64,000 nt of DNA, from NCBI RefSeq assembly GCF_024298925.1, contig NZ_CP101283.1:3043001-3107000 (forward strand), in the 5' to 3' direction. The stretch comes from Phenylobacterium sp. LH3H17. Lineage in GTDB: Bacteria > Pseudomonadota > Alphaproteobacteria > Caulobacterales > Caulobacteraceae. A model generated the notes under the pieces. That model was not told the origin of the DNA and did no database searches. It worked only from the letters and a program-made list of their open reading frames with translations. Positions within the stretch are counted from its first letter, which is position 1. Every line of letters begins with the position of its first letter. Of this stretch, positions 28,655 through 36,033 are shown piece by piece. The translations under genes and the position numbers were made by a program.

Positions 28655-29710
28655 TTAGCCGACCATGTCCCAGGCCAGGGGCTCGCCGCGGACCAGGTCG
28701 CGCTTGGCGGGCTTGCCCAGCACCTCGTCCAGATGGGCCGGAGCAAGGCCGTTGCCGGGCCGGATCGAGCGGATGTTGGTCCGGCTCAGGGTCTCGCCGG
28801 CCTTGACGTCGGCGGTCACGTAGAGCGAGCGGCGGAACTGCAGCGAGCCGCGCTCCGAACCCAGGATGTCGTAATGGGCCCGGCCCAGGGACTTCCAGGC
28901 GTCCTTGCAGTCGCGCACCAGGGCGGCGAACTCGGCGGGCTCCAGGCTGAAAGCGGCATCCGGCCCGCCGTCGGCCCGAGCCAGGGTGAAGTGCTTCTCG
29001 ATCACGCAGGCGCCCATTGCGATCGCCGCCACCGAGGTCGCCGTGCCCGGCGTATGGTCCGACAGGCCGATGGGGCTGGCGAACCGCGCCGCCATGTCGG
29101 CCACCGTGCGGACATTGGCGTCCTCGAAGGTGGCCGGATAGCTGGACACGCAGTGCAGCAGCACCACGCCGGGCGCCCCGGCGGCCAGGGCCGCGTCGCG
29201 GGCGGCGGCCATCTCGGCCTGGTTGGCCATGCCGGTGGAGATGATCAGCGGCTTGCCCTTGGCCGCGGCGTAGCGGATCAGCGGCAGGTCCACGGCCTCG
29301 AAGGAGGCGATCTTATAGGCCGGCGCGCCGAGGCCAGCCAGCAGGTCCACCGCCGTCTCGTCGAACGGGCTGGAGAAGATGGTCACGCCGCGCTTGTGGG
29401 CCCGCTCGAAGATCGCCGCGTGCCATTCGTAGGGCGTCTGGGCCTCCTGGTAGAGCTCATAGAGGCTGCGCCCGTCCCACAGCCCGCCGTGGATCCGAAA
29501 TTCCGGCCGATCGACATTCATGGTGATGGTGTCGGCCGTGTAGGTCTGAATCTTGATGGCGTCGCAGCCGGTGTCGGCCGCCGCATCGACCATGAGCAGG
29601 GCGCGGTCCAGGCTGCCGTTGTGATTCCCCGACAGCTCGCAGATGACATAGGGCTCGTGGTCCGGCCCGATCTTGCGGCCGGCGATCTCGATCTCGGGAG
29701 CGTATGACAT
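28655..29710 (-). CDS. pseI: pseudaminic acid synthase
   Basis: The 351-residue enzyme condenses phosphoenolpyruvate with the altrose sugar made by PseG. The NeuB-type TIM barrel shows CELSGNHNGSLDRAL, IKIQTYTADTITMN, LWDGRSLYELYQEAQTPYEWH (close to the Campylobacter PseI sequence as I remember it, and unlike sialic-acid NeuB), FSSPFD, YKIASFE, GLSDHTPG and EKHFTLAR. The C-terminus is a SAF antifreeze-like domain (SLYVTADVKAGETLSRTNIRSIRPGNGL). The ATG at 29710 gives the natural N-terminus. Confidence 0.93.
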   Translation of the reverse strand: MSYAPEIEIAGRKIGPDHEPYVICELSGNHNGSLDRALLMVDAAADTGCDAIKIQTYTADTITMNVDRPEFRIHGGLWDGRSLYELYQEAQTPYEWHAAIFERAHKRGVTIFSSPFDETAVDLLAGLGAPAYKIASFEAVDLPLIRYAAAKGKPLIISTGMANQAEMAAARDAALAAGAPGVVLLHCVSSYPATFEDANVRTVADMAARFASPIGLSDHTPGTATSVAAIAMGACVIEKHFTLARADGGPDAAFSLEPAEFAALVRDCKDAWKSLGRAHYDILGSERGSLQFRRSLYVTADVKAGETLSRTNIRSIRPGNGLAPAHLDEVLGKPAKRDLVRGEPLAWDMVG

Positions 29711-29823
29711 GTACGGACTCGGCGTGTGTTTGCCGTACAATAGACTGGCCACTTGAAGGCTGCGTTAACCAACCGCGCCCCGAGCCGGTCGCAACGCGCC
29801 AGAATCTCACCTACATAGACGCG

Positions 29824-30831
29824 ATGTCCCAGAACGCTCCCCGCACCACCCGCTGCCTGATCCTGGGTTCCGGCCCGGCCGGCTACACCGCCGCCATCTA
29901 CGCCGCGCGCGCCTTGCTCAATCCGGTGCTGATCGCCGGCATTCAGCCCGGGGGCCAGCTCACCATCACCACCGACGTGGAGAACTATCCGGGCTTCGCC
30001 GACGTGATCCAGGGCCCCTGGCTGATGGAGCAGATGCAAGCCCAGGCCGCCCATGTCGGGACCGAGATCATCAACGACATCGTGCTGAAGGCCGACCTGT
30101 CGCAGCGCCCGTTCCGGCTGGAATGCGACTCGGGCGACGTCTGGCTGGCCGAGACCCTGATCATCGCCACCGGCGCCCAGGCCAAGTGGCTGGGCCTGGA
30201 GAGCGAACAGAAATTCCAGGGCTTCGGCGTCTCGGCCTGCGCCACCTGCGACGGCTTCTTCTATCGCGGCAAGGAGGTCGTGGTGGTCGGCGGCGGCAAC
30301 ACCGCGGTCGAGGAGGCCCTGTTCCTCACCAACTTCGCCAGCAAGGTCACCGTGGTCCATCGCCGCGACGAATTCCGCGCCGAGAAGATCCTGCAGGAGC
30401 GGCTGTTCGCCCATCCCAAGATCGAGGTGATCTGGAACAACGCCATCCACGAGGTCACCGGCGCGACAGACCCCATGGGCGTCACCGGCGTCAAGCTGAA
30501 GAGCACGGAGACCGGCGAGATCCGCGAGATCCCGGCCGACGGCGTGTTCATCGCCATCGGCCACGCCCCGGCCTCGGAACTGTTCAAGGGCCAGTTGGAG
30601 ATGGACTCCTCGGGCTATCTCGACGTGAAGGCGGGTACGGCCTCGACCGCCATTCCCGGCGTGTTCGCGGCGGGCGACGTCACGGACGACATCTACCGCC
30701 AGGCCGTCACCGCCGCCGGCATGGGCTGCATGGCCGCCCTGGAGGCCGTCCGCCTGCTGGCCGAGGAAGACCACGAGAAGGCCCACCGCCCGCTCAGCCG
30801 CGCAACGACCGAGAAAATCGGCACTTGGTGA
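29824..30831 (+). CDS. trxB: thioredoxin-disulfide reductase
   Basis: The 335-residue flavoprotein passes electrons from NADPH to thioredoxin. It has the FAD motif CLILGSGPAGYTAAIYAARA, QPGGQLTITTDVENYPGF, the redox CATC at Cys139-Cys142, the NADPH motif VVVGGGNTAVEEALFL with HRRDEFRAEK, and the C-terminal GVFAAGDVTDDIYRQAVTAAG FAD site. The start at 29824 removes an implausible upstream extension. It is divergent from pseI. Confidence 0.97.
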   Translation: MSQNAPRTTRCLILGSGPAGYTAAIYAARALLNPVLIAGIQPGGQLTITTDVENYPGFADVIQGPWLMEQMQAQAAHVGTEIINDIVLKADLSQRPFRLECDSGDVWLAETLIIATGAQAKWLGLESEQKFQGFGVSACATCDGFFYRGKEVVVVGGGNTAVEEALFLTNFASKVTVVHRRDEFRAEKILQERLFAHPKIEVIWNNAIHEVTGATDPMGVTGVKLKSTETGEIREIPADGVFIAIGHAPASELFKGQLEMDSSGYLDVKAGTASTAIPGVFAAGDVTDDIYRQAVTAAGMGCMAALEAVRLLAEEDHEKAHRPLSRATTEKIGTW

Positions 30832-30889
30832 GCGCCCGTCAGGCGCTAAGTTCGCTGACATTCCCCCTTAGACGAGGCCGCGCGCGCCC

Positions 30890-32188
30890 ATGACGAACCT
30901 GATCGTGCGAGGCGGCCGCGCCTTGCGGGGCGAGATCACGCCCTCCGCCAACAAGAACGCCGTGCTGCCGGTGCTGTGCGCCACCCTGCTCTCCGACGAG
31001 CCGGTGACCCTCCACCGCGTTCCGGACATAACAGATGTCCGTAAGCTGCTGGAATTCTTCAGGAATCTCGGCAGCAAGGTGGAGATGGATTTCGACACCG
31101 GGACCTTGGTCCTGCACCACGGCGGCGACCTGGATCCCAAGGCCGCGCACCTGCCGCTGGGTATGCGCTCCTCGATCATGCTGATCCCGGCCCTGCTGCA
31201 CCGCTTCGGCCGCGCCAGTCTGGAGGAGGACGTCACCGGCTGCACCCTGGGCGCCCGAGAGATCGATCCGCACATCGACGTGTTCCGCGCCTTCGGAGCC
31301 CAGGTCGTCAGCGACGCGACCTCCATCGTCATCACCTCGCCCAAGGGCTTCTCGGCGGTCCAGCACTGGCTCGACTACGCCTCGGTCACCACCACCGAGA
31401 ACTTCGTGCTGTGCGCGGCCACCGCCAAGGGCCGCTCGCGCCTGACCAACGCCGCCTGCGAACCGCACGTCCAGGAATTCTGCGACTTCCTGGCCCGCAT
31501 GGGGGCGAAGATCGAAGGGGTCGGCGGATCGCGCGTCGACGTCGAGGGGGTCGACGACCTGGGCGGGGTGGAATTCACCTTCGCCGACGACTTCCACGAG
31601 GTGGCGACCTTCCTGGCCATGGGCGCCATCACCGGCGGCGACATCGCCGTGCGCAACGGCTCGGTGGAGCAGTTCCCGCTGCTAGATCGCACCTTCGCCA
31701 AGTTCGGGGTGGAGATCACCCACGCCGACGGCTGGTCCCGCGCCCGGGTCGACGGCCCGCTGAAGGTGCGCGAACCCTTCACGTCCAACATCCTGACCAA
31801 GGTCGAAGCCGCCCCCTGGCCCTATGTCCCGGCCGACCTGCTGCCGATCTTCGTGGCGCTGGGGGTGCGCGCCGAGGGCCAGGTGATGTTCTGGAACAAG
31901 GTCTATGAGGGCGCGCTCGGCTGGTCGTCCGAACTGGGCAAGTTCGGGGCCCACTCCCTGCTCTGCGACCCACACCGGCTGATCACCTTCGGCGGCAAGC
32001 CCCTGGTCGCGGCCGAGGTCGAGAGCCCCTACATCATCCGCGTGGCCATCGCCCTCTTCATGCTGGCCGCCAGCATCGAGGGCGAGAGCACGATCCTCAA
32101 CGCCTCCCCCATCCAGCGCGCCCATCCGCGCTTCGTCGAGAACCTCAACGCGCTCGGGGCCGACGTGAGCTGGGTGGCGGGCGACTAG
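30890..32188 (+). CDS. murA: MurA-family UDP-GlcNAc enolpyruvyl transferase (divergent paralog)
   Basis: This 432-residue protein has the EPT fold of MurA, which starts peptidoglycan precursor synthesis by adding enolpyruvate to UDP-GlcNAc. Lys-Asn of the UDP-sugar site is kept in SANKNAVLP, the catalytic-loop Cys is Cys118 in TGCTLGAREIDPHI, and the Asp of VPAD corresponds to the catalytic FPTD. The loop equivalent to ENRF (Arg331 in E. coli) reads EGAL instead. The differences suggest a second, lineage-specific MurA paralog rather than the main enzyme. It starts 58 bp after trxB. Confidence 0.85.
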   Translation: MTNLIVRGGRALRGEITPSANKNAVLPVLCATLLSDEPVTLHRVPDITDVRKLLEFFRNLGSKVEMDFDTGTLVLHHGGDLDPKAAHLPLGMRSSIMLIPALLHRFGRASLEEDVTGCTLGAREIDPHIDVFRAFGAQVVSDATSIVITSPKGFSAVQHWLDYASVTTTENFVLCAATAKGRSRLTNAACEPHVQEFCDFLARMGAKIEGVGGSRVDVEGVDDLGGVEFTFADDFHEVATFLAMGAITGGDIAVRNGSVEQFPLLDRTFAKFGVEITHADGWSRARVDGPLKVREPFTSNILTKVEAAPWPYVPADLLPIFVALGVRAEGQVMFWNKVYEGALGWSSELGKFGAHSLLCDPHRLITFGGKPLVAAEVESPYIIRVAIALFMLAASIEGESTILNASPIQRAHPRFVENLNALGADVSWVAGD

Positions 32189-32210
32189 GCCGCCGCGCTA
32201 TGCTGGCGGC

Positions 32211-32696
32211 ATGATCCGCCATGCCCGCGCTTCCGACCACCCCGCCATCCGAGAGGTGGTCGCAGCAGCTTTCGCCAAGACCGACGAGGCCGACCTGGTC
32301 GAGCGCCTGCGCGACTCCGGCGACGTGGTCTTCGAGTTGGTGGAGGAAGACGCCGGTGAGGTCGTCGGCCATATCCTCTACAGCCGGCTGTGGGCCGACA
32401 GCGCCTATCTCTACGCCGCCCTGGCTCCCCTGGCGGTTCGCCCCGACCGCCAGAAGGACGGGGTCGGCAAGCGGCTGATGAAGGCGTCGCTGGAGACCGC
32501 GCGCGAGTTCGGCGCCCATGCGGTCATCGTCCTTGGCCATCCCGCCTACTATCCAAAGTTCGGCTTCACCGCCGAGGCGGCCAGGACCGTCACCTCGCCC
32601 TATTCCGGCAGCCCGGCCTTCATGGCCATCGCCCTGGAGGACGGCGCATTGGATGTTCCGGTGACCGTCGCCTATCCGGAAGCTTTCAACGGCTAG
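32211..32696 (+). CDS. GNAT-family N-acetyltransferase (YhbS-like)
   Basis: The 161-residue protein has IRHARASDHPAIREVVAAAF at the N-terminus, VVGHILYSRL, and motif A APLAVRPDRQKDGVGKRLM, followed by VIVLGHPAYYPKFGFTAEAA. This is the YhbS/putative acetyltransferase subgroup with the PxYYxRFGF signature. It lies 22 bp after the murA-like gene, so it is probably co-transcribed, and a hairpin repeat follows it at 32704. Confidence 0.9.
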   Translation: MIRHARASDHPAIREVVAAAFAKTDEADLVERLRDSGDVVFELVEEDAGEVVGHILYSRLWADSAYLYAALAPLAVRPDRQKDGVGKRLMKASLETAREFGAHAVIVLGHPAYYPKFGFTAEAARTVTSPYSGSPAFMAIALEDGALDVPVTVAYPEAFNG

Positions 32697-32703
32697 CGTC
32701 AAC

Positions 32704-32732
32704 GTCCCTTCTCCCGCAAGGGGAGAAGGGAC
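32704..32732. repeat. 12-bp-arm hairpin, member of a dispersed palindrome family
   Basis: GTCCCTTCTCCC (32704-32715) and GGGAGAAGGGAC (32721-32732) form a perfect 12-bp inverted repeat around GCAAG. The core CTTCTCCCGCAAGGGGAGA is identical to one arm of the 52850-53008 element. It lies in the 99-bp gap after an acetyltransferase gene and may also act as a transcript end, although no T-run follows. Confidence 0.8.
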
Positions 32733-32795
32733 GCCAGCCCCTGGCGGTCTGCGCCCTTCCCGCTAAGCTTGGGCCTCGAGATCGGAGCCCGGCCC

Positions 32796-33956
32796 ATGAA
32801 GACCTATCGCATCGGCGTCATCGGCCTGGGCCAACGGATCGCCCATGTGCTGGCCGCCATGAAGGAGGTCGGCTGGAACCTGGAGGTCGCCGCCCACGCC
32901 GATCCTGCCCCGGTGGGCGCGCCGATCCTGGCGGCGGCTGGCATCGACGCGGGCCGGGTCTGCGCCGACGTGCCCGAACTGCTGGCGAGCGGACCCTTCG
33001 ACCTGGTGATGATTGGCACGCCAAACCACCTGCATTTCGAGCATCTCAACCTGGCGCTCGACGCCGGTTTCCCGATCTTCGCCGAGAAGCCCATCGTCCG
33101 CACCGAGGACGAGACCCTGGAGCTCGCCGCCCGGCTGGCCAAGGGCGGCGCCCCGCCGTTGTTCATCGGCCTGGTCATGCGCTCCATGTCGATCGTGCGC
33201 GAGACCATCGCCCGGGTGGACGCCGGCGACCTGGGGACCCTGGTCTCCATCGACGCCACCGAGCACCTGCCGCCCGAGCACGGCGGCTACCTGGCCCGCA
33301 ACTGGCGGCGCAAGCAGGCCTATGGCGGCTCCTACCTGCTGGACAAGGTCTGCCACGACTTCGATATCTTCGGCCGGCTGGCCGGGGGCCGCCCCGCCAA
33401 GGTGGCGAGCTTCGGCGGCCGGGACATCTTCACCCCGGCGCGGGCCGACGCGCCTCGGGTCTATAGCGACGGCCAGGCCGCCTATGCCCTGCGCGAGGCC
33501 GGCTGGGCGGGCGCCAATGACGCCTTCCAGTCCGACATGGACGTCACCGACCACCAGACGGCGCTCGTCCAGTACGAGAACGGCGTGCGGCTCTCCTTCC
33601 ACGCCAACAGCCACGTGGCCCTGCCGGAGCGGCGCTGGTACCTGGCGGGGACCGACGGCACCCTGATCGCCGACCTGGTCCGCAACAAGCTGATGTTCCG
33701 CAAGGCCATGGACCGCGGCAAGCCCGAGCGGATCGAATACGGAAACCGCACGGAGGACAGCCACAACGGCGCCGACCAGTCCATGGCCCGCGACCTGCTG
33801 GCCGCCCTGGAGGGCCGCGACGCCTTCCCGGTCACGCCCTTCGACTCCATGGAAGCCGGGCTGACGGTCATGGCCATAGACGAGGCCATGGCGCGCGGCG
33901 AGATGCTGGACTGTGCTACGATGTGGGCCCGCTACGACGCCGCGCGAGGCGCCTGA
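32796..33956 (+). CDS. Gfo/Idh/MocA-family oxidoreductase
   Basis: This 386-residue NAD(P)-dependent sugar or polyol dehydrogenase has the Rossmann start YRIGVIGLGQRIAHVLAAM, the EKP motif FAEKPIVRTEDE (Lys of catalysis), and the C-terminal alpha/beta domain (GGSYLLDKVCHDFDIFGRLAGG, with Asp and His of the active site). It ends in a 25-bp overlap with the convergent PIG-L deacetylase. The sugar substrate is unknown; the neighbour suggests an N-acetylated sugar. Confidence 0.9.
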   Translation: MKTYRIGVIGLGQRIAHVLAAMKEVGWNLEVAAHADPAPVGAPILAAAGIDAGRVCADVPELLASGPFDLVMIGTPNHLHFEHLNLALDAGFPIFAEKPIVRTEDETLELAARLAKGGAPPLFIGLVMRSMSIVRETIARVDAGDLGTLVSIDATEHLPPEHGGYLARNWRRKQAYGGSYLLDKVCHDFDIFGRLAGGRPAKVASFGGRDIFTPARADAPRVYSDGQAAYALREAGWAGANDAFQSDMDVTDHQTALVQYENGVRLSFHANSHVALPERRWYLAGTDGTLIADLVRNKLMFRKAMDRGKPERIEYGNRTEDSHNGADQSMARDLLAALEGRDAFPVTPFDSMEAGLTVMAIDEAMARGEMLDCATMWARYDAARGA

Positions 33957-34699
33957 AGCAGCGCCGCGCCCACCAGTTCCTGCAGCAGTGGCGTCGCCGG
34001 ATAGGGATGGTGCCGGTACTGACGAAAGCCCTCCGCCATCTCGGTCCCGAAGTCCCCGCCACGCCGGCGGCACCAGGCCTCCATCGACTCGAGTTGGTCG
34101 GGCACCCCGTGCTGGCGCGCGACCCAATCGACCTGGCTGACATGGGCGGCCAGCATGGCCCGCTTGATCTCGAATACCGGGGCGATATCGACCCCGAAGT
34201 CCGGCACGATCCGCACACCCTCCCGGTTCCGACCGCCGATCGGGTCCATGAAATAGAGGTGCGGTATGCCGGTCAGGGCCGCCGATGGGCCCGTGCGGTA
34301 GTTCGGCACCGAGGCCGCGAAACAGGCGTCGCGCACCAGCTGGCTCACCGCCTCGTGGTCGGGATGATAGTCGGCCGGCGAGGCGGTCAGCACCACGTCC
34401 GGCGCGGCCCAGCGCACCAGTTCGGTGACCCGCCGCCGGGTCGGATCGTCGTTGAACACGCAAAGGTCGCCGACCTCGCCGCACCGGTATTGGGCCTCGA
34501 TCAGGGCGGCGGCGGCCGTGGCTTCGGCATGGCGTGTGCGGGCGGTCTGCGCCTGGTCCATCTCCGAGGAGCCGAGGTCGCCCGCGGTGACGGTGGCGAT
34601 CTTCACCGCATGGCCGAGCCGCGCCAGCAACGCGAGCGTCCCAGCGCCCAGGGTTTCGATGTCGTCGGGATGGGCGTGGATCGCAAGGACGCTGGCCAT
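33932..34699 (-). CDS. PIG-L/LmbE-family deacetylase
   Basis: The 255-residue protein begins MASVLAIHAHPDDIETLGAG, the zinc-binding AHPDD motif of LmbE/PIG-L deacetylases (His10, Asp12, Asp13 region), and has DYHPDHEAVSQLV as the second metal motif. These enzymes remove acetyl groups from GlcNAc-type sugars or sugar conjugates. The ATG at 34699 is chosen because it places the motif at the usual distance; an upstream start at 34735 is less likely. Confidence 0.92.
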   Translation of the reverse strand: MASVLAIHAHPDDIETLGAGTLALLARLGHAVKIATVTAGDLGSSEMDQAQTARTRHAEATAAAALIEAQYRCGEVGDLCVFNDDPTRRRVTELVRWAAPDVVLTASPADYHPDHEAVSQLVRDACFAASVPNYRTGPSAALTGIPHLYFMDPIGGRNREGVRIVPDFGVDIAPVFEIKRAMLAAHVSQVDWVARQHGVPDQLESMEAWCRRRGGDFGTEMAEGFRQYRHHPYPATPLLQELVGAALLQAPRAAS

Positions 34700-34740
34700 G
34701 CTGACGAGCCTCGCCGTGGCGGCCGGCGCCGTCAATCGGC

Positions 34741-35958
34741 CTATTGCAGGGCCGCGCCGTCCTGTCCGTCGCTGGCGGGCGCGGCGGCCGTAGGCGCGGG
34801 CGGCGGCGACGCGCGCTCCATCGCCGCGAGGGAGGCGTTGATTTCCTTGATCTCCGAGGCGCTGGGCTTGCGGCGCGGGGCGTAGAGCGTGCCGAGGACC
34901 CGCGTCTTCTCGCCGCCGGCCGCCGAGGCGTCGGCCACGTTATAGGTGCGCACCTCGCCGGCCACGGCCAGGGTCACCTGGCGGCCGCCGCCGATGCCCA
35001 GGGCCTCGGGATCCAGGCCCTGGGTGCGCTGGTCGATGCCGCCCAGGATGGTCGGCGAAATATAGGCCTCGCCCCCGGCATAGCGTCCGGTGAAGGCCGC
35101 CGGTTCGCCCCAGGGGCCGGTCCAGCGATAGAAGATGTGCAGGCCCACCTGCTTCATCTTGACCAGGGTCGGGGCCCAGTACGGGGCGACATAGCTGGCG
35201 TGATAGTGGGTCGCGGAGCCCACGGCCTTGACCACGTGGCCGTCCAGGGCGCGCTTGGCGATCTGCTGGGCCTGGCGCCAGAGACTGGCCTCCGGCGCAT
35301 AGGCCAGCGAGCCGTCGCAGGTGAAGCTGAACTGGCAGCCGGTAGCCCGCGCCGAACCCTGGTAGACCACGGCGCAGATCGATTTCGGATAGGCCGGATG
35401 GCGCATGCGGTTCAGCACCACCTGGGCCACGGCCTCGCGGCCGAGCAGGGGTTCGCGGGCGCTCTCGTAATAGACCGCCTGGGACAGGCAGCGTAGCGCG
35501 CGGGTGCGGTCGGCGCTGTCGGCCTTGAGGTGGAACGGCTTCATCGGCCGGATCGGCAGCTTCGAAAACGACCGCAGCTCGTTGATTTCTTCGGCCGTTT
35601 CCGGAATTTCCGTATTCAGCCCGAGGTTCGGCACCTCGTCCAGGTTCAGCGTGGTCCAGCCGATCGGCCGACCCCAAAGGTCGGCGTGGCGGCCGATATC
35701 GTGCCGGTTGGCCACCGTTAGCATGGCCGGGTCCATTTCGCCCTTCAGTCGGGTGATGGATCGATAGGAAAGAGGCTGCGCCTGGGCCCCGAGGGTAGGC
35801 GTCCGCGCCTCGGCCCGCGACGCTGTATAGGCGTCCACGCAGCCCCATAGCACGGCCGCGGTGGCGATGATCGCCATCGCCGCGGCGGTCCAGGACTTGT
35901 GTGACGCAAGAGATTTCACGGCGTGGATAGTGTTCCAGAAAGGTATGGGCGTGAGCAT
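34741..35958 (-). CDS. cell-wall hydrolase, SleB family
   Basis: The protein of about 405 residues has one N-terminal transmembrane segment (WTAAAMAIIATAAVLWGCV) and a SleB-type hydrolase domain: CLSQAVYYESAREPLLGREAVAQVVLNRMRHPAYPKSICAVVYQG, then GCQFSFTCDG and AVGSATHYHASYVAPYWAP. It probably cleaves peptidoglycan as a lytic transglycosylase. The start is uncertain: ATG at 35958 or GTG at 35919, neither with a strong ribosome site. A paralog lies at 45021. It is divergent from the histidine kinase gene. Confidence 0.88.
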   Translation of the reverse strand: MLTPIPFWNTIHAVKSLASHKSWTAAAMAIIATAAVLWGCVDAYTASRAEARTPTLGAQAQPLSYRSITRLKGEMDPAMLTVANRHDIGRHADLWGRPIGWTTLNLDEVPNLGLNTEIPETAEEINELRSFSKLPIRPMKPFHLKADSADRTRALRCLSQAVYYESAREPLLGREAVAQVVLNRMRHPAYPKSICAVVYQGSARATGCQFSFTCDGSLAYAPEASLWRQAQQIAKRALDGHVVKAVGSATHYHASYVAPYWAPTLVKMKQVGLHIFYRWTGPWGEPAAFTGRYAGGEAYISPTILGGIDQRTQGLDPEALGIGGGRQVTLAVAGEVRTYNVADASAAGGEKTRVLGTLYAPRRKPSASEIKEINASLAAMERASPPPAPTAAAPASDGQDGAALQ

Positions 35959-36033
35959 CTGCAGCACGAACCGGGCCAAAATAGGGTTCTTGGCCGAAGA
36001 TATCGAGTGTTGCCTGCAGTCACGCAGCCTCGC

